Shown: one piece after another, positions 7,260 to 17,082 of the stretch
How positions within the stretch are numbered: position 1 is the stretch's first letter
Layout: the number at the start of each line of letters is the position of its first letter
Origin: an uncultured Oscillospiraceae bacterium
Lineage (GTDB): Bacteria; Bacillota; Clostridia; Oscillospirales; Ruminococcaceae
Assembly (NCBI GenBank): GCA_910589145.1
Contig: CAJUSD010000001.1
Location: 124,001 to 188,000, forward strand
Length of the DNA stretch: 64,000 bases
Direction: 5' to 3'
Notes under the pieces: generated by a model
What the model saw: only the letters and a program-made list of their open reading frames with translations
The model's database searches: none
Told to the model about the DNA's origin: nothing
Made by a program: the position numbers and the translations under genes

Positions 7260-7288
7260 ATTATAAGAAACCTTTTCCAAAGGCGCAA
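7260..7288 (-). promoter_or_regulatory. pfkA promoter
   Basis: On the leftward strand TTGCGC (7283-7288), a 17-base spacer and TATAAT (7260-7265). Confidence 0.7.
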
Positions 7289-7322
7289 GTCATACAACAT
7301 AGTTGGCATTTTTTGTACATCG

Positions 7323-10300
7323 TCAAGAGATATTTTTGAATACGACGTTTTCCTTTCCCAAAACCCGCTGAAGTTCCCGAAGCATTGGATCATTGGGAGT
7401 CACCCACATTCCTTGAGGGGCTTTCAAATATTTTTTCTCAGATTGCAGATAAAAATACACTGGCGTAATCCCCTCAAAAACCAAAAGAATCTGTTGGGCC
7501 TTTTGAAAAGCAGGAGACTCTCTGCTTTCCACCCGCAGATAAAGGGCTTTTCTCTCCTGCCCCTGACCAATCCTCTTTTCCGTTCCAATATAAGGCGAAC
7601 AGAATGTAGATGAGGAAGCAGCAGGAGGCGGAGCTTCTGAATAGTTTGCCGGGGCTGTCATCATGTCCACAATGATTTTTGGTTCTTCTTCCTCACGTGC
7701 AGAAACCCGGCCTTTTAAAACAACAACCTGTCCCTCCCGAACCAATGCCCGCACTTGCTGGCAGACTTTGGGGAAAATCAGCAATCCACAGGATGCGGTC
7801 AGATCTTCCAGCCTGGCAAAAACCATTGTCTCATTGTTTTTCGTTATTTTTGTTCTTGGCTCAGTGATAATCCCCACAAGTTTCAAAGGCTTCCCGTCCA
7901 AGTCCATTCCCTGTGTCTTTGCTTCCTCTAATAATTTTCCCAAACTGTCCGCCTGAATCCGTTCTGATAAAGCTCGATACTCCTGTAAAGGATGACCTGT
8001 AACATAAATGCCGGTAACTTCTTTTTCCATTGCAAGGCGTTCCGCCTGGGTAAAATCAGCTGCCGGGGGGAGCGTATAGGAATGGTTTAGACTTTGCTTT
8101 TCTCCATCCTCCAAAGGAAGCGCGAACAAATCCAACTGGCCTTCCAGATTGTTTTTATGGGTGCGTTCCAGCTCCTCCATAATCGGCCCATAAGCTTGCA
8201 GAAGCTGCCGGCGGTTAGGGCTTATAGAATCAAATGCGCCGGATTTTATCAAGCTGTCCATGGTGCGGCGGCTTATTTCCCCGCCATACATTCTTTCACA
8301 AAAATCAAAAAAGCTGTCAAAAGGCCTTTTTTCCCTTTGTGCAACCAATTCGCGGATAAACCCTTTCCCAATGCTCTTAACCGCCAAAAGCCCAAACCGA
8401 ATTCCATCTGGCGATACTGTAAACCCTTCCTCGCTCTGATTAACATCTACCGGAAGGGTTTTAATCCCCCGCCGGGTACACTCCGCCATATATTCTGTTA
8501 CCTTGTTTACATTGTCCAGCATACAGGTTAGAAGCGCCGCCATATATTCCATCGGGTAATGATATTTTAAAAAGGCGGTTTGATAAGCGATATAGGCATA
8601 TGCGCTGGCGTGTGGCTTGTTAAACGCATAGGAAGCAAAGGAACTCATCTGGTCAAAGATAGCGACAGCTGTTTCTTCTGGCACCCCGTTGGCAATACAC
8701 CCTACGCATTCAACGGAACCGTCCGGCCTTTTAGAACCATAGATAAATTTTTGCCGTTCCTTCTGCATAATATCGGCTTTCTTTTTGGACATAGCTTTTC
8801 GTACCAAATCAGCCTGTCCATAAGAATACCCTGCTAAATCCCGGCAAATCTGCATAACCTGTTCCTGATAAACAATACATCCATACGTAACATCCAAAAT
8901 AGGTTTTAATTTTGGATGAAGGTAAACAACTTTTTCTGGGTGGTGGCGGTTTTCGATATATCTGGGGATAGAATCCATAGGGCCTGGACGATACAGCGCA
9001 ACAACAGCAGCCAAATCCTCTATAGATGCAGGCTTTAGCTGGGTAATGACCTGGCGCATCCCTTCAGATTCAAACTGGAAAACCCCGCTGGACTGTCCCA
9101 CAGAAAGCATCTCAAAAACCCCTTTGTCATCCAACGGAATACGCCCAGCGTCAAACTTCGGTTCAGCCCGATGTATAATATTTTGAGCTTTTCGGATAAC
9201 AGTCAGGTTGCGCAGCCCCAGAAAGTCCATTTTCAAAAGACCCAGTTCCTCTAAAGTAGTCATGGTAAACTGTGTAACGATTACGCCATCGTTTTGCTGG
9301 ACAGGAACATAACTTTCCACAGGTTCGCGGGTAATGACAACTCCAGCAGCATGGGTGGAGGCATGGCGCGGCATCCCTTCCAGAGCCATTGCCAAGTCAA
9401 TTAATTCATGGATTTTAGGATTAGAATCATATTGCTCCCGCATTTCCGCAGATTGTTTTAATGCTTTTACAATCGTCATTTTGGGTTCTGAAGGGACATA
9501 CCTGGCTACTATGTCTACTTCCTGGTATCCCATGCCCATGGCCCGGCCAACATCCCGAATTGCGGCGCGGGCGGCAAGGGTTCCAAAAGTAATAATCTGT
9601 GCAACATGGTCTTCCCCATACTTGCGGATAACATAATCAATGACTTCCTGGCGCCTTTCGAAGCAGAAATCAATATCAAAATCGGGCATGCTTACCCGTT
9701 CCGGGTTCAGGAACCTTTCAAATAAAAGATGATAGCGGATAGGGTCTATATTGGTAATCCCAACACAGTATGCAGCAATACTGGCCGCACCGGAACCTCT
9801 CCCAGGTCCTACGGAAATATCCTGACTCCTTGCATAGTTGATAAAATCCCAAACAATCAGGAAGTAATCCACATAACCCATTTTTTCAATAATGGAAAGT
9901 TCATATTCCAGCCTGTCAATAACGTTTTGAGCGGGATTGTCCCCATAATTCCGGCGCAGTCCCTCGTAACAGAGCTTACGAAAAAACGCACGGTTTTCCA
10001 TTCCGTCGGGAGCCTGGTAATAGGGCAGTTTTGTATGTCCAAACTCGAATTCCACATTACAGCGTTCTGCAATTTCCACTGTATTGGAAACTGCACCCGG
10101 ATACGCCCCAAACAGTTCCTGCATTTCATCTCCAGATTTCAGATAAAATTCCTCTGTTTCAAATGCCATTTCATTGGGGTCGTTGATAGTGCGGTTGGTT
10201 TGGATACAGATCAGCAGGTTCTGCACCTTATGATCCCTTTTCGTCAAATAATGGCAGTCGTTGGTTGCAGCCAAACCAATTCCCGTTTCCTGAGATAACC

Positions 10301-10874
10301 GGAACAGCAGAGGAAGAATTGCTTTCTGTTCCTGAATCCCATGATCCTGTAATTCCAAATAAAAATTTTTTTCTCCAAAAATTTCCTTGTATTCAAGGGC
10401 AGCCTTTTTTGCACCGGGATAATTCCCATTGGAAAGCAGCTTGGGGATTTCCCCTGCAAGGCAGGCGGAAAGAGCTATAATCCCTTTGTTGTATTTCCGT
10501 AAAAGCTCCTTATCCACTCTTGGCTTGGAATAAAAGCCTTCTAAAAATCCCTTTGAAACGATCTTAATTAAATTCTGATATCCTTCGTTGTTTTCACAAA
10601 GAAGGACAAGGTGATAAGGGCTGTTGTCCATACCATGCACCTTATCAAAGCGGGTCCGTGGGGCAACATAGACCTCACACCCAATAATTGGACGGATTCC
10701 CGCCGCCTTTGCCGCTTTATAAAAATCAATTGCGCCGTACATTACGCCGTGGTCGGTAATGGCGACTGCGCTTTGACCTAACTCTTTTGCCCGTTCCACC
10801 AAGGGCTGAATGCGGCATGCGCCGTCTAAAAGGCTGTATTCGCTGTGTACATGGAGATGGACAAAATCTGTCAT
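7323..10874 (-). CDS. dnaE: DNA polymerase III alpha subunit, DnaE type
   Basis: 1183 residues, a normal DnaE length, counted from MTDFVHLHVHSEYSLLDGAC at 10874, which sits four bases after the whiA stop; the longer frame reads through the end of whiA. Order: PHP domain (HLHVHSEYSLLDG, then TDHGVMYGAIDFYKAA), palm with the catalytic PDFDIDF motif, fingers, helix-hairpin-helix and a C-terminal OB fold (LVGIITEPRTKITKNN). It extends primers at the replication fork; clostridia usually also carry PolC. Its position after whiA suggests co-transcription from the upstream cluster. Confidence 0.97.
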   Translation of the reverse strand: MTDFVHLHVHSEYSLLDGACRIQPLVERAKELGQSAVAITDHGVMYGAIDFYKAAKAAGIRPIIGCEVYVAPRTRFDKVHGMDNSPYHLVLLCENNEGYQNLIKIVSKGFLEGFYSKPRVDKELLRKYNKGIIALSACLAGEIPKLLSNGNYPGAKKAALEYKEIFGEKNFYLELQDHGIQEQKAILPLLFRLSQETGIGLAATNDCHYLTKRDHKVQNLLICIQTNRTINDPNEMAFETEEFYLKSGDEMQELFGAYPGAVSNTVEIAERCNVEFEFGHTKLPYYQAPDGMENRAFFRKLCYEGLRRNYGDNPAQNVIDRLEYELSIIEKMGYVDYFLIVWDFINYARSQDISVGPGRGSGAASIAAYCVGITNIDPIRYHLLFERFLNPERVSMPDFDIDFCFERRQEVIDYVIRKYGEDHVAQIITFGTLAARAAIRDVGRAMGMGYQEVDIVARYVPSEPKMTIVKALKQSAEMREQYDSNPKIHELIDLAMALEGMPRHASTHAAGVVITREPVESYVPVQQNDGVIVTQFTMTTLEELGLLKMDFLGLRNLTVIRKAQNIIHRAEPKFDAGRIPLDDKGVFEMLSVGQSSGVFQFESEGMRQVITQLKPASIEDLAAVVALYRPGPMDSIPRYIENRHHPEKVVYLHPKLKPILDVTYGCIVYQEQVMQICRDLAGYSYGQADLVRKAMSKKKADIMQKERQKFIYGSKRPDGSVECVGCIANGVPEETAVAIFDQMSSFASYAFNKPHASAYAYIAYQTAFLKYHYPMEYMAALLTCMLDNVNKVTEYMAECTRRGIKTLPVDVNQSEEGFTVSPDGIRFGLLAVKSIGKGFIRELVAQREKRPFDSFFDFCERMYGGEISRRTMDSLIKSGAFDSISPNRRQLLQAYGPIMEELERTHKNNLEGQLDLFALPLEDGEKQSLNHSYTLPPAADFTQAERLAMEKEVTGIYVTGHPLQEYRALSERIQADSLGKLLEEAKTQGMDLDGKPLKLVGIITEPRTKITKNNETMVFARLEDLTASCGLLIFPKVCQQVRALVREGQVVVLKGRVSAREEEEPKIIVDMMTAPANYSEAPPPAASSSTFCSPYIGTEKRIGQGQERKALYLRVESRESPAFQKAQQILLVFEGITPVYFYLQSEKKYLKAPQGMWVTPNDPMLRELQRVLGKENVVFKNIS

Positions 10875-10878
10875 TGCC

Positions 10879-11799
10879 TTATTCGCACCCTCTTTTCCGC
10901 AATTCCTGCGCAATTCCATTTAAGCGTTTGAGGCGGTGGTTTACACCGGAACGGGTAATCGGCTCCTGGAGCGCTTCGCCCAGTTCCCTCAAAGAAAGCT
11001 CTGGATTTTCCACCCGAAGGCGGGCCAGCTCCTGCAATTCCCTGGGAAGGCTTTCCTCTCCTTTTACCCGCCATATCAAACGGATGTCTTCCACCTGGGA
11101 CGACGACGCGGCAACAGTTTTCTCAATGTTGGCCGTTTCGCAGTTGGTGATTCGGTTTACCTTATTGCGCACATCCTTATAAATTTTTACATTCATTAAA
11201 TCCAAGCTGCTTTTCACTGCACCTATCATCGTAAGCAGATCCTCAATCTGCTCGCTTTCCTTATAGTACAGCAGATGCACACCTCGCCGAACAGTATGTT
11301 TCGGCTGGGATCCAAGGGTATGGAGGAGCAAAGATAAATCTTCACATAACTTTAAATATGTTATGCTTAACTCCGCATGGTAATTTTTCTGTGGATCGGT
11401 TATATTGCCGCAAACCAGATATGCTCCGCTAATAAAGGCCGCTGTTGTATCGGGGTCCAAATTTTCCATATGAATCCGAAGATTCGTTTCCTCAGCATTG
11501 TGTCCAAAGGCGGAGAGGATACGGCTGCGGTCATCCTGGTCGTCCACCGTTACAAGATAGATACATCCCTTTTGTTTACGGTATTGGATAGTTGTCACTC
11601 CGCTTTGCAGGCCGGCAAAGTCAAACAAATATTGGACATATAAATCTGCAACCGCCTTGTTTTCCGTTTGAAAAGAGATCGAAGACTGAGAAAAACTTCT
11701 GCCAAACAAAACCATGCCATATGCCTGAGCCTTCTGCCGGGAAAGTAAATTGGGACGGGTTTCTAATAATTCCTTTTTAACTTGTAATGCAAAAGACAT
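10879..11799 (-). CDS. whiA: WhiA, DNA-binding homing-endonuclease-like regulator
   Basis: 306 residues from MSFALQVKKELLE at 11799, with GGGAGG upstream; the longer reading goes into the rapZ tail. The N-terminal half is the degenerate LAGLIDADG fold (YLVCGNITDPQKNYHAELS) and the C-terminus a helix-turn-helix (LSLRELGEALQEPITRSGVNHRLKR). WhiA affects cell division and chromosome segregation in Gram-positives. It follows rapZ and precedes dnaE; the rapZ-whiA neighbourhood is widely conserved. Confidence 0.95.
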   Translation of the reverse strand: MSFALQVKKELLETRPNLLSRQKAQAYGMVLFGRSFSQSSISFQTENKAVADLYVQYLFDFAGLQSGVTTIQYRKQKGCIYLVTVDDQDDRSRILSAFGHNAEETNLRIHMENLDPDTTAAFISGAYLVCGNITDPQKNYHAELSITYLKLCEDLSLLLHTLGSQPKHTVRRGVHLLYYKESEQIEDLLTMIGAVKSSLDLMNVKIYKDVRNKVNRITNCETANIEKTVAASSSQVEDIRLIWRVKGEESLPRELQELARLRVENPELSLRELGEALQEPITRSGVNHRLKRLNGIAQELRKRGCE

Positions 11800-11842
11800 T
11801 TTCCTGACTAACCTCCCAGCAAGTGATTTCCCTCCATGAAAA

Positions 11843-12697
11843 TCAGCGGTGTTCTTTTCCCGCGTCCCTGTGGGACGCAACCCCAAAGTATCCCAATTCC
11901 GTAATAAATTTGTGCATCCGTTCCGCAAAAGTAACTGACCTGTGCTGGCCGCCGGTACAGCCGAAGGCAATCGTCACCTGGCTTTTGCCTTCCTTCTGAT
12001 AAAGCGGAAGCAGAAGGCTTACAAGTTCCTCTAACTTTTTCATTAAATCCTGCGAATCCTGGAAATTCATCACATAATCCTGAACTTCCTGGTTCAAACC
12101 AGTCAAATTCCGCAGTTCAGGCACATAGAAAGGGTTTGGAAGGCAGCGAACATCAAAGACGAGATCAGCATCGCTTGGAAGTCCGTTTTTATATCCAAAG
12201 GAAACGCAGTTGACCACTACACCCTGTTCTATGTCCTCTAAAAAGAGTTTTCTGATATGATCTTTAAGCTGGGTTGGAGACAGCAAAGAGGTGTCAATAA
12301 CATAATCAGCCTGCTGGCGAAAGGAAGATAAAAATTTCCGTTCCTCCCGGATAGCCTGCTGAGTTGTAGCAATTTCCCCCTTAATTAACGGATGAATCCG
12401 CCTCTGCTCCTGAAAGCGCTTTACAAGAACATCGTCGGAAGCATCCAAAAACAACAGGCGAACCGTTCCCTCGATATTGGGGATAGAATTGAGTTCTTCA
12501 AAAACGCCGCTGATTTTCATTCCCCGCACATCTATCACAATGGCAATTCGGCTGACTGAGCCGTTAGCGACCTCAACAAGTTTTTTTACCATTTGCTTTG
12601 GGAGATTATCAACACAGAAAAAGCCGATATCCTCTAAAATGCTGGTTGCCAGGGACTTTCCCGCTCCCGACATTCCTGTTACAATCAATACTTCCAT
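11843..12697 (-). CDS. rapZ: RapZ-type nucleotide-binding protein
   Basis: 284 residues. Walker A GMSGAGKS (8-15), the VDNLP motif, and the conserved C-terminal signature IAFGCTGGQHRSVTFAER ending in HRDAGKEHR. In E. coli RapZ steers GlmZ RNA decay and senses glucosamine 6-phosphate; the Gram-positive orthologue YvcJ binds and hydrolyses nucleotides. It is set between murB and whiA, consistent with a cell-envelope link. Start is the only plausible one. Confidence 0.95.
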   Translation of the reverse strand: MEVLIVTGMSGAGKSLATSILEDIGFFCVDNLPKQMVKKLVEVANGSVSRIAIVIDVRGMKISGVFEELNSIPNIEGTVRLLFLDASDDVLVKRFQEQRRIHPLIKGEIATTQQAIREERKFLSSFRQQADYVIDTSLLSPTQLKDHIRKLFLEDIEQGVVVNCVSFGYKNGLPSDADLVFDVRCLPNPFYVPELRNLTGLNQEVQDYVMNFQDSQDLMKKLEELVSLLLPLYQKEGKSQVTIAFGCTGGQHRSVTFAERMHKFITELGYFGVASHRDAGKEHR

Positions 12698-12724
12698 GGG
12701 ACTCTAACCCTCATTTCGTTTATG

Positions 12725-13669
12725 TCATATGGCGGCAGGAGCCAGCAGGCGAAATTCCGGTTCCAAACAGAAACCGGCCTTTTCCCATACAATTTTTTGA
12801 ACCTGTGAAACCAATTCCAACACCTCACGGCAGGAAGCGTTTCCAAGATTGACAATAAAACCTGCATGTTTTTCGCTGATTTGGGCGTCTCCAACGCGCA
12901 GCCCCTTTAACCCGCACTGGTCAATTAACAGAGATGCATAAGACCCCGCCGGACGTTTAAAGGCGCTTCCTGCACTGGGAAACTCTAAAGGCTGTTTTTC
13001 GCGGCGCAGTTTCAGCAGTTCTTCCATTCTGGCAAGGGATGCTTCCTTTTCCCCTTTTTCCAAACAGAAAACCGTTTCCGCAATCACTGCAGCAGACTGC
13101 GGGTTTTGGTACTTGCTGTGCCGATATGAAAACTCCAGGTTTTGAGCAGGGATTGTTTCCAGGAATGGTTTCCCCTCTTTTGGAATTACAGCCTGAACAA
13201 CAGAAACAAGCCTCTGGGAAATTTCTCCGCCATAAGCACCGGCGTTCATAAACACTGCGCCGCCGACAGCGCCGGGAATCCCGCAGGCAAATTCCAAGCC
13301 GGTTAAACTGTGTTCAGCTGCAAAACGGCTTAACGCCGTTAAAGAAGCTCCAGCCTGACAGCGGACAGAGGTTTCCCCTTCCAAAGCGATAGAGGCAAAT
13401 TTGGAACCTATTTGGATAACCACGCCAGGGAATCCCTCATCGCTTGCCAAAATATTGGAGCCGTTTCCCATTACCGTCCAGGGCAGGCCGCTGGCCCGGA
13501 CAGCCTCTATTAAGCCAGGAAGCTGACACGTTTCTGTTGGCTGTAAAAAAAGCGCTGCCGGCCCGCCAATTCGGAAACTGGTATGCCGGGAAAGGGGTTC
13601 CTGCTCCAAAAAGGGGCATCCAGTTTCCCTGCAATATTGAATGAAATGTTTCATAGGGGTTCCCGGCAT
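12725..13669 (-). CDS. murB: UDP-N-acetylenolpyruvoylglucosamine reductase
   Basis: 314 residues from MPGTPMKHF at 13669, with AAAGGAGG seven bases upstream; upstream in-frame codons are AT-rich leader. FAD-dependent reductase completing UDP-MurNAc synthesis. Visible: HTSFRIGGPAALFLQP near residue 30, the GNGSNILASDEGFPG flavin loop, GIPGAVGGAVFMNAGAYGGE, and SAGSAFKRP with the catalytic serine, typical of type II MurB. It precedes rapZ by 27 bases. Confidence 0.96.
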   Translation of the reverse strand: MPGTPMKHFIQYCRETGCPFLEQEPLSRHTSFRIGGPAALFLQPTETCQLPGLIEAVRASGLPWTVMGNGSNILASDEGFPGVVIQIGSKFASIALEGETSVRCQAGASLTALSRFAAEHSLTGLEFACGIPGAVGGAVFMNAGAYGGEISQRLVSVVQAVIPKEGKPFLETIPAQNLEFSYRHSKYQNPQSAAVIAETVFCLEKGEKEASLARMEELLKLRREKQPLEFPSAGSAFKRPAGSYASLLIDQCGLKGLRVGDAQISEKHAGFIVNLGNASCREVLELVSQVQKIVWEKAGFCLEPEFRLLAPAAI

Positions 13670-13764
13670 AAGAGAGCCTCCTTTAAGAATATTCTCAAGT
13701 AGTTTTATAAAGCCCGGCTGTGGGTTCAGCCAAAAGCAGAAAGAAATTTTGTATTTCAGGAATT

Positions 13765-13800
13765 TTTTTCTGAACTGAACCCGCAAGGCGCGAAACCCTT
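13765..13800. repeat. Fragment of the composite intergenic repeat
   Basis: Contains the word GAACTGAACCCGCAAGG followed by CGCGAAA, which recurs at 21500-21525 and, inverted with one change, at 31696-31720. Confidence 0.6.
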
Positions 13801-14784
13801 CTAACTCTGATACAGACGATAAAGGCTGGCTGCTCCAATAATTCCGGCATCGTTGCCAAGAGTAGCAGCAGCAAGTTTCGTATTTTCTTCCGGTGTTTTG
13901 CAGTAAGCGTCGCGGTTCAGAATTTCACGCAGTGGGGAAAGAAGGGTTTCACCTTCTTTACAAATTCCACCGCCAATTAACAAAATTTCTGGCTGAAGCA
14001 AATTTACATAATTTGTCACAGCATACCCTAAATAGTTGATAAACTGATTTACGACTTCAAGTGCAGGAGCATCTCCGGCACGCATCCCATCAAAAGCGGT
14101 TTTCCCGTTTACCTGTTCCAAATCGCCGCCGCATATCCCCCACATAGCGCTTTCCGGGAATTCCTCCATTTTGCACTTTGTCTGACGAATCAGAGCTGTT
14201 GCAGAACAATATGCTTCAATGCAGCCCCTTCTTCCGCAGGTACATAACTCGCCGCCGTATACCATACCAGTATGGCCCAATTCGCCGCCGCAATAGCTGC
14301 ATCCGGTCAAAAGTTTGCCGTCAATGATTACACCGCCGCCTACGCCGGTTCCCAATGTAATCATAACAGAATTGCGAAACCCTTTTGATGCGCCCGCCAT
14401 AGCTTCGCCATAAGCGGCAGCGTTTGCGTCGTTCTCCACAAACACTGGCTTATGAAGCCGTTCCTGCAGGAGTTTCCTCAAGGGCGTCTGGAAAAAATGG
14501 AGGTTATTGGCATATTTCACAACACCTTTAAACGGGTCAACCGAGCCGGGAGAACCAATCCCGATTGTTTCAACCTGATCTATGGAAACAGCCGCTTTTT
14601 CTAACGCTAAACGGGCAGCCTCCGCCATACGGTCTGCAATGGTTTCCGGGGCAGCCATGCCGTCTTTGGTTTCCGCCTCTGTGGGGATGCTTGCTTTTCC
14701 TGCGATATGGAATTCCTCGTCCACCACCCCGACGGCAATATTAGTACCTCCAAGGTCAATTCCAAGCTGGTATTTTTCTGTCAT
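13801..14784 (-). CDS. ROK-family glucokinase
   Basis: 327 residues: ATP site GIDLGGTNIAVGVVD (9-23), catalytic ENDANAAAYGEA, and the ROK zinc motif CTCGRRGCIEAYCS. Most likely a glucokinase feeding glycolysis (and so pfkA and HprK control by sugar phosphates); other hexose kinases of the family cannot be excluded. It stands apart from murB by about 130 bases containing a repeat fragment. Confidence 0.9.
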   Translation of the reverse strand: MTEKYQLGIDLGGTNIAVGVVDEEFHIAGKASIPTEAETKDGMAAPETIADRMAEAARLALEKAAVSIDQVETIGIGSPGSVDPFKGVVKYANNLHFFQTPLRKLLQERLHKPVFVENDANAAAYGEAMAGASKGFRNSVMITLGTGVGGGVIIDGKLLTGCSYCGGELGHTGMVYGGELCTCGRRGCIEAYCSATALIRQTKCKMEEFPESAMWGICGGDLEQVNGKTAFDGMRAGDAPALEVVNQFINYLGYAVTNYVNLLQPEILLIGGGICKEGETLLSPLREILNRDAYCKTPEENTKLAAATLGNDAGIIGAASLYRLYQS

Positions 14785-14989
14785 AGCTGGCTATCCTCCT
14801 TTTTCTATACATATGCTGTCCTTTTGCATATCTATGCTTTGGCCACAAGGGTTTACGTTTGCCTGAAGCGGGAGAAAACGGTTCGCGAATGTAGAATTCG
14901 CAGGGTCAAAAAGCCCTTTTATTTCCTTCTGCAATGTTTTACAAAGTCTAAGCTTGATCTCCCACTAAGGCATTCTGCTTCCGCAAACG

Positions 14990-15168
14990 GGCTTTTTATT
15001 TCGCTTAGAATTTCTTTTTATACTTTTAGTGAGTTGGGGTATTTCGCGCTTGCGAGCGCGGCAAGGGGGCTTTTCAGGAGTGCAGCTTTGCTGCACAACC
15101 CTGGACCTTCAAACCTTTTTATCCACCCCAGGTTATACTCAAATTAGGTTTCCCCCGCAAATTAGGTT
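14990..15168. repeat. Composite intergenic repeat, partial copy
   Basis: The stretch TATTTCGCGCTTGCGAGCGC, the GCAGCTTTGCTGC hairpin, CAACCC, CTTTTTATCC and CCCGCAAATTAGG repeats the order of modules seen at 31690-31868 and, inverted, at 40430-40560. It lies just past the stop of the PHP gene. The remaining intergenic bases (14785-14990) hold a GCCCG/CGGGC inverted pair but no gene I can support. Confidence 0.65.
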
Positions 15169-15891
15169 TTACGCAAATTTACGCCCTGTTTTATGCTGGA
15201 CAAGTTCTAAAAAACGGCTGTAATCGGAATTCAACACTAATTTCTCTGGAAACCCTATTTCCTCCAGCATATCAACGGCAGCCTTAACATTCCCCACATC
15301 CATACAAAAATGCGCATCCGAACTAACCACAACAGGAACTTCAAATTTTGCACAGCATTGGACGATTTGCCTGCAATTAAATGCAGTTCCCGGTCTGACC
15401 AGGAAGGAATGGGCGTTAATCTCTACAATTTTCCCACATTCTTTAAATTTTCGGATTACCTTTTCCAATTCAAACAAATACCGCCCGTCCCCGCAATGGC
15501 CAATTACATCCACATCCGGGTTTTCCGCAATTTTAAGCCAGCCTTCTGTATGCTGCTTTAACGTCCCTGGAGGGCAGACCGGCCCGTGATAGGACGCAAT
15601 CACCCAGTCCAGCTTTTCCAGCATTTTGGGAGGCAGGTCTAAGCCGCCGTTATAATCCAGAATATTGGCTTCTGCACCTTTCAGAACAACGATATCCTCC
15701 ACAATATCAGGAATACAATGAAGGTTGCTGAAAAAAGACAGTTTAGGGGCGTCCCACATATCGGGACCGTGTTCTGTGAGGCAGATAAAGGAAAGCCCTG
15801 CGTCCTTTGCCGCACGGATATTTTCCAAAACAGTACTATAGGCATGACCGCTGGCAAGGGTATGGGTGTGAGTATCGGCGACAATTTTCAT
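15169..15891 (-). CDS. PHP-domain phosphoesterase, YcdX-like
   Basis: 240 residues forming a complete PHP barrel: DTHTHTLASGHA at 6-17, TEHGPDM (39-45), VLKGAEANI, GHCGDGR and the late metal motif SSDAHF. These metal ligands match the trinuclear-zinc YcdX subgroup, which hydrolyses phosphate esters; substrate unknown. It follows hprK by about 22 bases and is likely co-transcribed. It is not HisK or a polymerase domain, given its length and motifs. Confidence 0.88.
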   Translation of the reverse strand: MKIVADTHTHTLASGHAYSTVLENIRAAKDAGLSFICLTEHGPDMWDAPKLSFFSNLHCIPDIVEDIVVLKGAEANILDYNGGLDLPPKMLEKLDWVIASYHGPVCPPGTLKQHTEGWLKIAENPDVDVIGHCGDGRYLFELEKVIRKFKECGKIVEINAHSFLVRPGTAFNCRQIVQCCAKFEVPVVVSSDAHFCMDVGNVKAAVDMLEEIGFPEKLVLNSDYSRFLELVQHKTGRKFA

Positions 15892-15913
15892 CAGCTTGTC
15901 CTTCCATCGTCAA

Positions 15914-16891
15914 TCAATCGTAAGGGGTATAATCCCAGTTATCTTCCGGCGCAACGTTGGGAATATCATCCACCATTCCCAGCTTTCTAAGAAGCTCATG
16001 GGCCGCGTTGTAACCCATCTTTTTCTGACGGTTGTTTATGGAAGCTACTTCAATGATCGCTGCCAAATTCCGTCCGGGTTTTACCGGAATTGTCAGCCCA
16101 GGCACCTTTATTCCCAGTATTTCAATATATTCGTTTTCCATACCCATCCGGTCATAAACTTTTTCAGGATCCCATATCTCCATAGAAATTACCATATCCA
16201 CTTTTTCGGTCATTTTTACCGATGCAATACCAAATAGCCTGCGCGCGTTAATAATCCCGATTCCCCGGAGTTCCATAAAGTGCCGGATATTTTCCGGCGA
16301 GCTGCCCACAAGCGTTTTGCTTGACACGCGGCGTATTTCAACGGCATCATCGGCAATCAGGCGATGGCCGCGTTTAATTAGCTCTATTGCTGTTTCACTC
16401 TTTCCAACTCCGCTGTCTCCCAACAGAAGAATCCCTTCACCATATACCTCTACCAAAACCCCGTGCCGGGTGATTCGAGGAGCAAGCTCTACGTTCAGCG
16501 TACTGATTAAGCTGGCCAAAAATGCCGATGTCCCGTCAGTTGTACGCACCATTGGTACAGCATGTTTTTTAGCTACCTCCATCATGCAGTCAAAAACTTC
16601 CAATCCTCTGGTAATTACAATCACTGGGGGATTATGGCTGAAAAAGTTTTCCAAACAGCTTTTCAGTTCGTCGCTGTTTAAACGGCCCATATAGGCGAAT
16701 TCACTTTTCCCCAAAATCTGTATACGCTGATAATCAAAAAAATCAAAAAAACCTACAAGCTGTAAGCCGGGCCTGTTTACGTCTGCTGTAGAAATCAGTA
16801 TTTCCTCCGGCGCTTTTGGGAGATAAACGACTTCTAAATTAAATTCCTTAATAAGCTTTGCCAGGCTGACTGTGTATGTATTGGTTGTCAT
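15914..16891 (-). CDS. hprK: HPr kinase/phosphorylase
   Basis: 325 residues. Walker A GDSGVGKS at 158-165, the following DDAVEI motif and the family signature MELRGIGIINARRLFG. It phosphorylates and dephosphorylates HPr at serine 46 to control carbon catabolite repression. Own promoter at 16949-16977. First gene of the hprK-PHP pair. Confidence 0.97.
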   Translation of the reverse strand: MTTNTYTVSLAKLIKEFNLEVVYLPKAPEEILISTADVNRPGLQLVGFFDFFDYQRIQILGKSEFAYMGRLNSDELKSCLENFFSHNPPVIVITRGLEVFDCMMEVAKKHAVPMVRTTDGTSAFLASLISTLNVELAPRITRHGVLVEVYGEGILLLGDSGVGKSETAIELIKRGHRLIADDAVEIRRVSSKTLVGSSPENIRHFMELRGIGIINARRLFGIASVKMTEKVDMVISMEIWDPEKVYDRMGMENEYIEILGIKVPGLTIPVKPGRNLAAIIEVASINNRQKKMGYNAAHELLRKLGMVDDIPNVAPEDNWDYTPYD

Positions 16892-16948
16892 CCCTTCGTA
16901 CCCTCCTTTTCGTTCGACACGACGCGATGTAAACTGCTTCTTTTGTCT

Positions 16949-16977
16949 ATTATAACTTACCTGTGCATCCTTTTCAA
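16949..16977 (-). promoter_or_regulatory. hprK promoter
   Basis: Leftward TTGAAA (16972-16977), 17 bases, TATAAT (16949-16954). Confidence 0.7.
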
Positions 16978-17082
16978 TGTTTGTATTGGATTTTAAACAG
17001 ATTAAATATCAGTTCAGTATCGGCTCTGCACAGGTGGCTTTTTCTGTACACAGCCTTTTACCTGCGTCCTCTGAAATAATAA

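Noticed and set aside
14707..15147. 146-codon frame between ROK and PHP genes
   Set aside because: Starts antisense in the ROK gene and runs through repeat; no ribosome site.
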